A program made the translations under genes and the position numbers. Positions 62,679 through 64,000 of a stretch of 64,000 bases of DNA are shown piece by piece. The stretch spans positions 144,740 through 208,739 of the forward strand of contig NZ_CP139087.1 of NCBI RefSeq assembly GCF_038024855.1. Reading direction: 5' to 3'. Origin of the DNA: Methylocella tundrae (GTDB taxonomy: Bacteria > Pseudomonadota > Alphaproteobacteria > Rhizobiales > Beijerinckiaceae). Below the pieces are notes generated by a model, which was given only the letters and a program-made list of their open reading frames with translations, was not told where the DNA came from and did not search any database. Each line of letters starts with the position of its first letter. The stretch's first letter is position 1.

Positions 62679-62725
62679 GGCCAGCTGTCTTGACCTCCAG
62701 CAAGGCCCTATTGCTGGATCTGAAA

Positions 62726-62743
62726 CCTTGTCAGCTGACAGGG
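62726..62743. repeat. Palindrome 1 downstream of recombinase
   Basis: CCTTGTCAGCTGACAGGG, with a perfect TGTCAGCTGACA core. The surrounding bases (AAACC before, TTCTC after) resemble those of the second palindrome at 62998, which suggests a duplicated protein-binding site. Confidence 0.5.
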
Positions 62744-62997
62744 TTCTCCGCTAATTCTCGGCACTCTCAGGTAAGTGGCCTCCATTCCGACGTATCCGAC
62801 GAATGCCTTTGGACTTTCCAATTCGCCAGCAACGCCGCGCCCGAACACTCCATCTGTCCGCGGTCAGGAGGTTAACGGCGCGCCCGCGCGCCTGCTTTCA
62901 TCGATTAGTCTTGGTGGCCAGCAGGCATCCGCGCCGCGGCTCTGGCCGGGAATGGAAGGGAGGGGTGACCTGCCACACGCGGTAGACGCGCCCAAAC

Positions 62998-63013
62998 CTT
63001 GTCAACTGACAAG
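62998..63013. repeat. Palindrome 2 downstream of recombinase
   Basis: CTTGTCAACTGACAAG is a near-perfect palindrome in the same context (AAAC before, CTTTTC after) as the one at 62726, about 270 bases away. It is a candidate recombinase or partition-protein site. Confidence 0.5.
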
Positions 63014-64000
63014 CTTTTCGCCTCACGCGGAGGCATGGCTTCCTGAGAAGCGTCTGACGCGCTTGCATGTGGAGGTGATTGCTTGGCTCAACTTATTTGC
63101 CATGAGCGACATTTTCTGCGGTTCTGGTTCTGCTACCTATCTGCCACAAATGTCTCTCGGCATTTGGGTTTAGGCTAGACGACGAGCCTGCTTTCGAACC
63201 TCATGCTCGATCGTCCGAACTTATGATGCACGGGCATTCCGGTTCGTCGCGGCTAACAATTATCGCCACCAAAATATGATCGCGGCGCTCCGGTAGCAGC
63301 TTCTGACACAGATCCAATCGCAGTTTCTTTGGGGGCTGCCGTTGGCGTGCAGCCTGGTCTGCTGAACAATCGGAGCAATCAGGCTCGGGCGGCACGAAGA
63401 TCTACTCCAGCGCTATCCGACGCAGCAAGCGGCCTTCGGAACACCCAGCCAAGATCGAGGCGTAATTGAAGGGCGGTAGGATCGATCCGATGGCCAAAGT
63501 CGCTGCGGCGCATACGTCAGATATTGCCGGCGGGATATCCGTGCCGGATGAACTGACGCGGTGCGAGGGTTGTTTGCACAAACTCGCAGATGCGCTCGAA
63601 GCTCGATGCAGGTGAGCATCATGCCTCGCGGGCGGAGGTACCTTCGAGCAGTGCCACGAAGCACAGGCCACCATGGCGGCGGCAAGCGTCCTTTTGGTTG
63701 CTGTGGATGTGGTTCAGTCCCGAACGACAAGGAGTAACTCCATCTGACGCCCCGGGCATGGCCGACGCCTTGTATGGAAACGAATCGGACGAGGCCGATC
63801 CCAAAACTCGACCGAGCGCCCGCGGCGTCCTCGATCCAGCAACCCTTCCTTTGCGACCTAGTGCGAAGAGATGCGCGATTCTGCCTGTTAATACTCTGTT
63901 AGTACAATTTTGCTGGACGAAATTAGAGAATCATGGCCTATCTTGACGACCATCAGGCAATAAAGTGACTTCTGGGCGTCAGGTCGGGCTGCACTCGTCA

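Larger units (their letters stand above)
62679..64000. other. 1.3 kb without convincing genes
   Basis: Only short frames without recognisable domains are found on both strands. A 41-codon plus-strand frame from 63490 (MAKVAAAHTSDIAGG) is the best of them but is unsupported. The first 340 bases carry two related palindromes. The last 500 bases look like decayed coding or IS-derived DNA. Confidence 0.5.

Noticed and set aside
63201..63946. Short open frames on both strands near the window end
   Set aside because: None has a domain, convincing start signal or length; composition suggests decayed DNA.

Overview
The window is high-GC DNA, and its gene families point to an alphaproteobacterium of the Rhizobiales, quite possibly a methylotroph. 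The evidence is an ImuA/ImuB cassette behind a GTTC-N7-GTTC LexA box, a ScpB-like/DUF1403/RHE_PE00001-type gene set with a tyrosine recombinase (a combination I know from rhizobial plasmids), and a decayed fragment resembling the dihydropteroate-synthase-like DUF6513 family. Many insertion sequences, broken genes and toxin-antitoxin pairs suggest a plasmid, chromid or large accessory region. No replication gene is visible.

Region 1 (1-18.8 kb) is a transposon-scarred segment. A truncated flavoreductase and apbE are followed by two almost identical ISL3-family copies in inverted orientation (2647-4302 and 12005-13660). They enclose a catabolic or lactone-handling set: a LysR regulator split by an IS5-family element, an SMP-30-like secreted protein, an alpha/beta hydrolase, a metallo-beta-lactamase-fold hydrolase and a glutathione transferase. 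ISL3 copy 2 sits inside an IS21-family remnant that has cut off the end of imuB. imuA and its SOS box survive, and a divergent UvrD-type helicase has lost its C-terminus at 18.77 kb.

Region 2 (18.8-44.7 kb) is a dense defence island built from two convergent operons. The plus-strand operon is hipB-hipA-unknown-RloC-like zinc-hook ATPase-Abi_C/HEPN protein. The minus-strand set runs almost gap-free for about 19 kb from a WYL/BrxR-type repressor: hsdR-hsdM-hsdS, a DUF3696 ATPase with a PLD-like partner, then SIR2-HerA-Mre11(SbcD)-Rad50(SbcC) and two unknown small proteins. The SIR2-HerA pair joined to Mre11-Rad50 resembles the archaeal HerA-NurA-Mre11-Rad50 end-resection operon with SIR2 in the NurA position. 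It is the strongest candidate here for an undescribed system.

Region 3 (44.9-49.6 kb) holds a third, divergent ISL3 element with unusually long inverted ends, a tRNA-Ser-like 3' remnant, ScpB-like and DUF1403 genes, an IS110 remnant and a methylotroph-type gene fragment.

Region 4 (49.6-56.7 kb) is a B12-independence module. A cobalamin riboswitch precedes nrdAB, which encode a ribonucleotide reductase whose small subunit has Phe in place of the radical Tyr (class Ic-like). A second cobalamin riboswitch precedes the convergent metE. The two leaders are clearly duplicated.

Region 5 (56.9-64 kb) carries a DUF2786-like pseudogene, an RHE_PE00001-family gene, a Uma2 nuclease, two toxin-antitoxin pairs with PIN toxins, palindromes and iterons, a tyrosine recombinase and about 1.3 kb without convincing genes.
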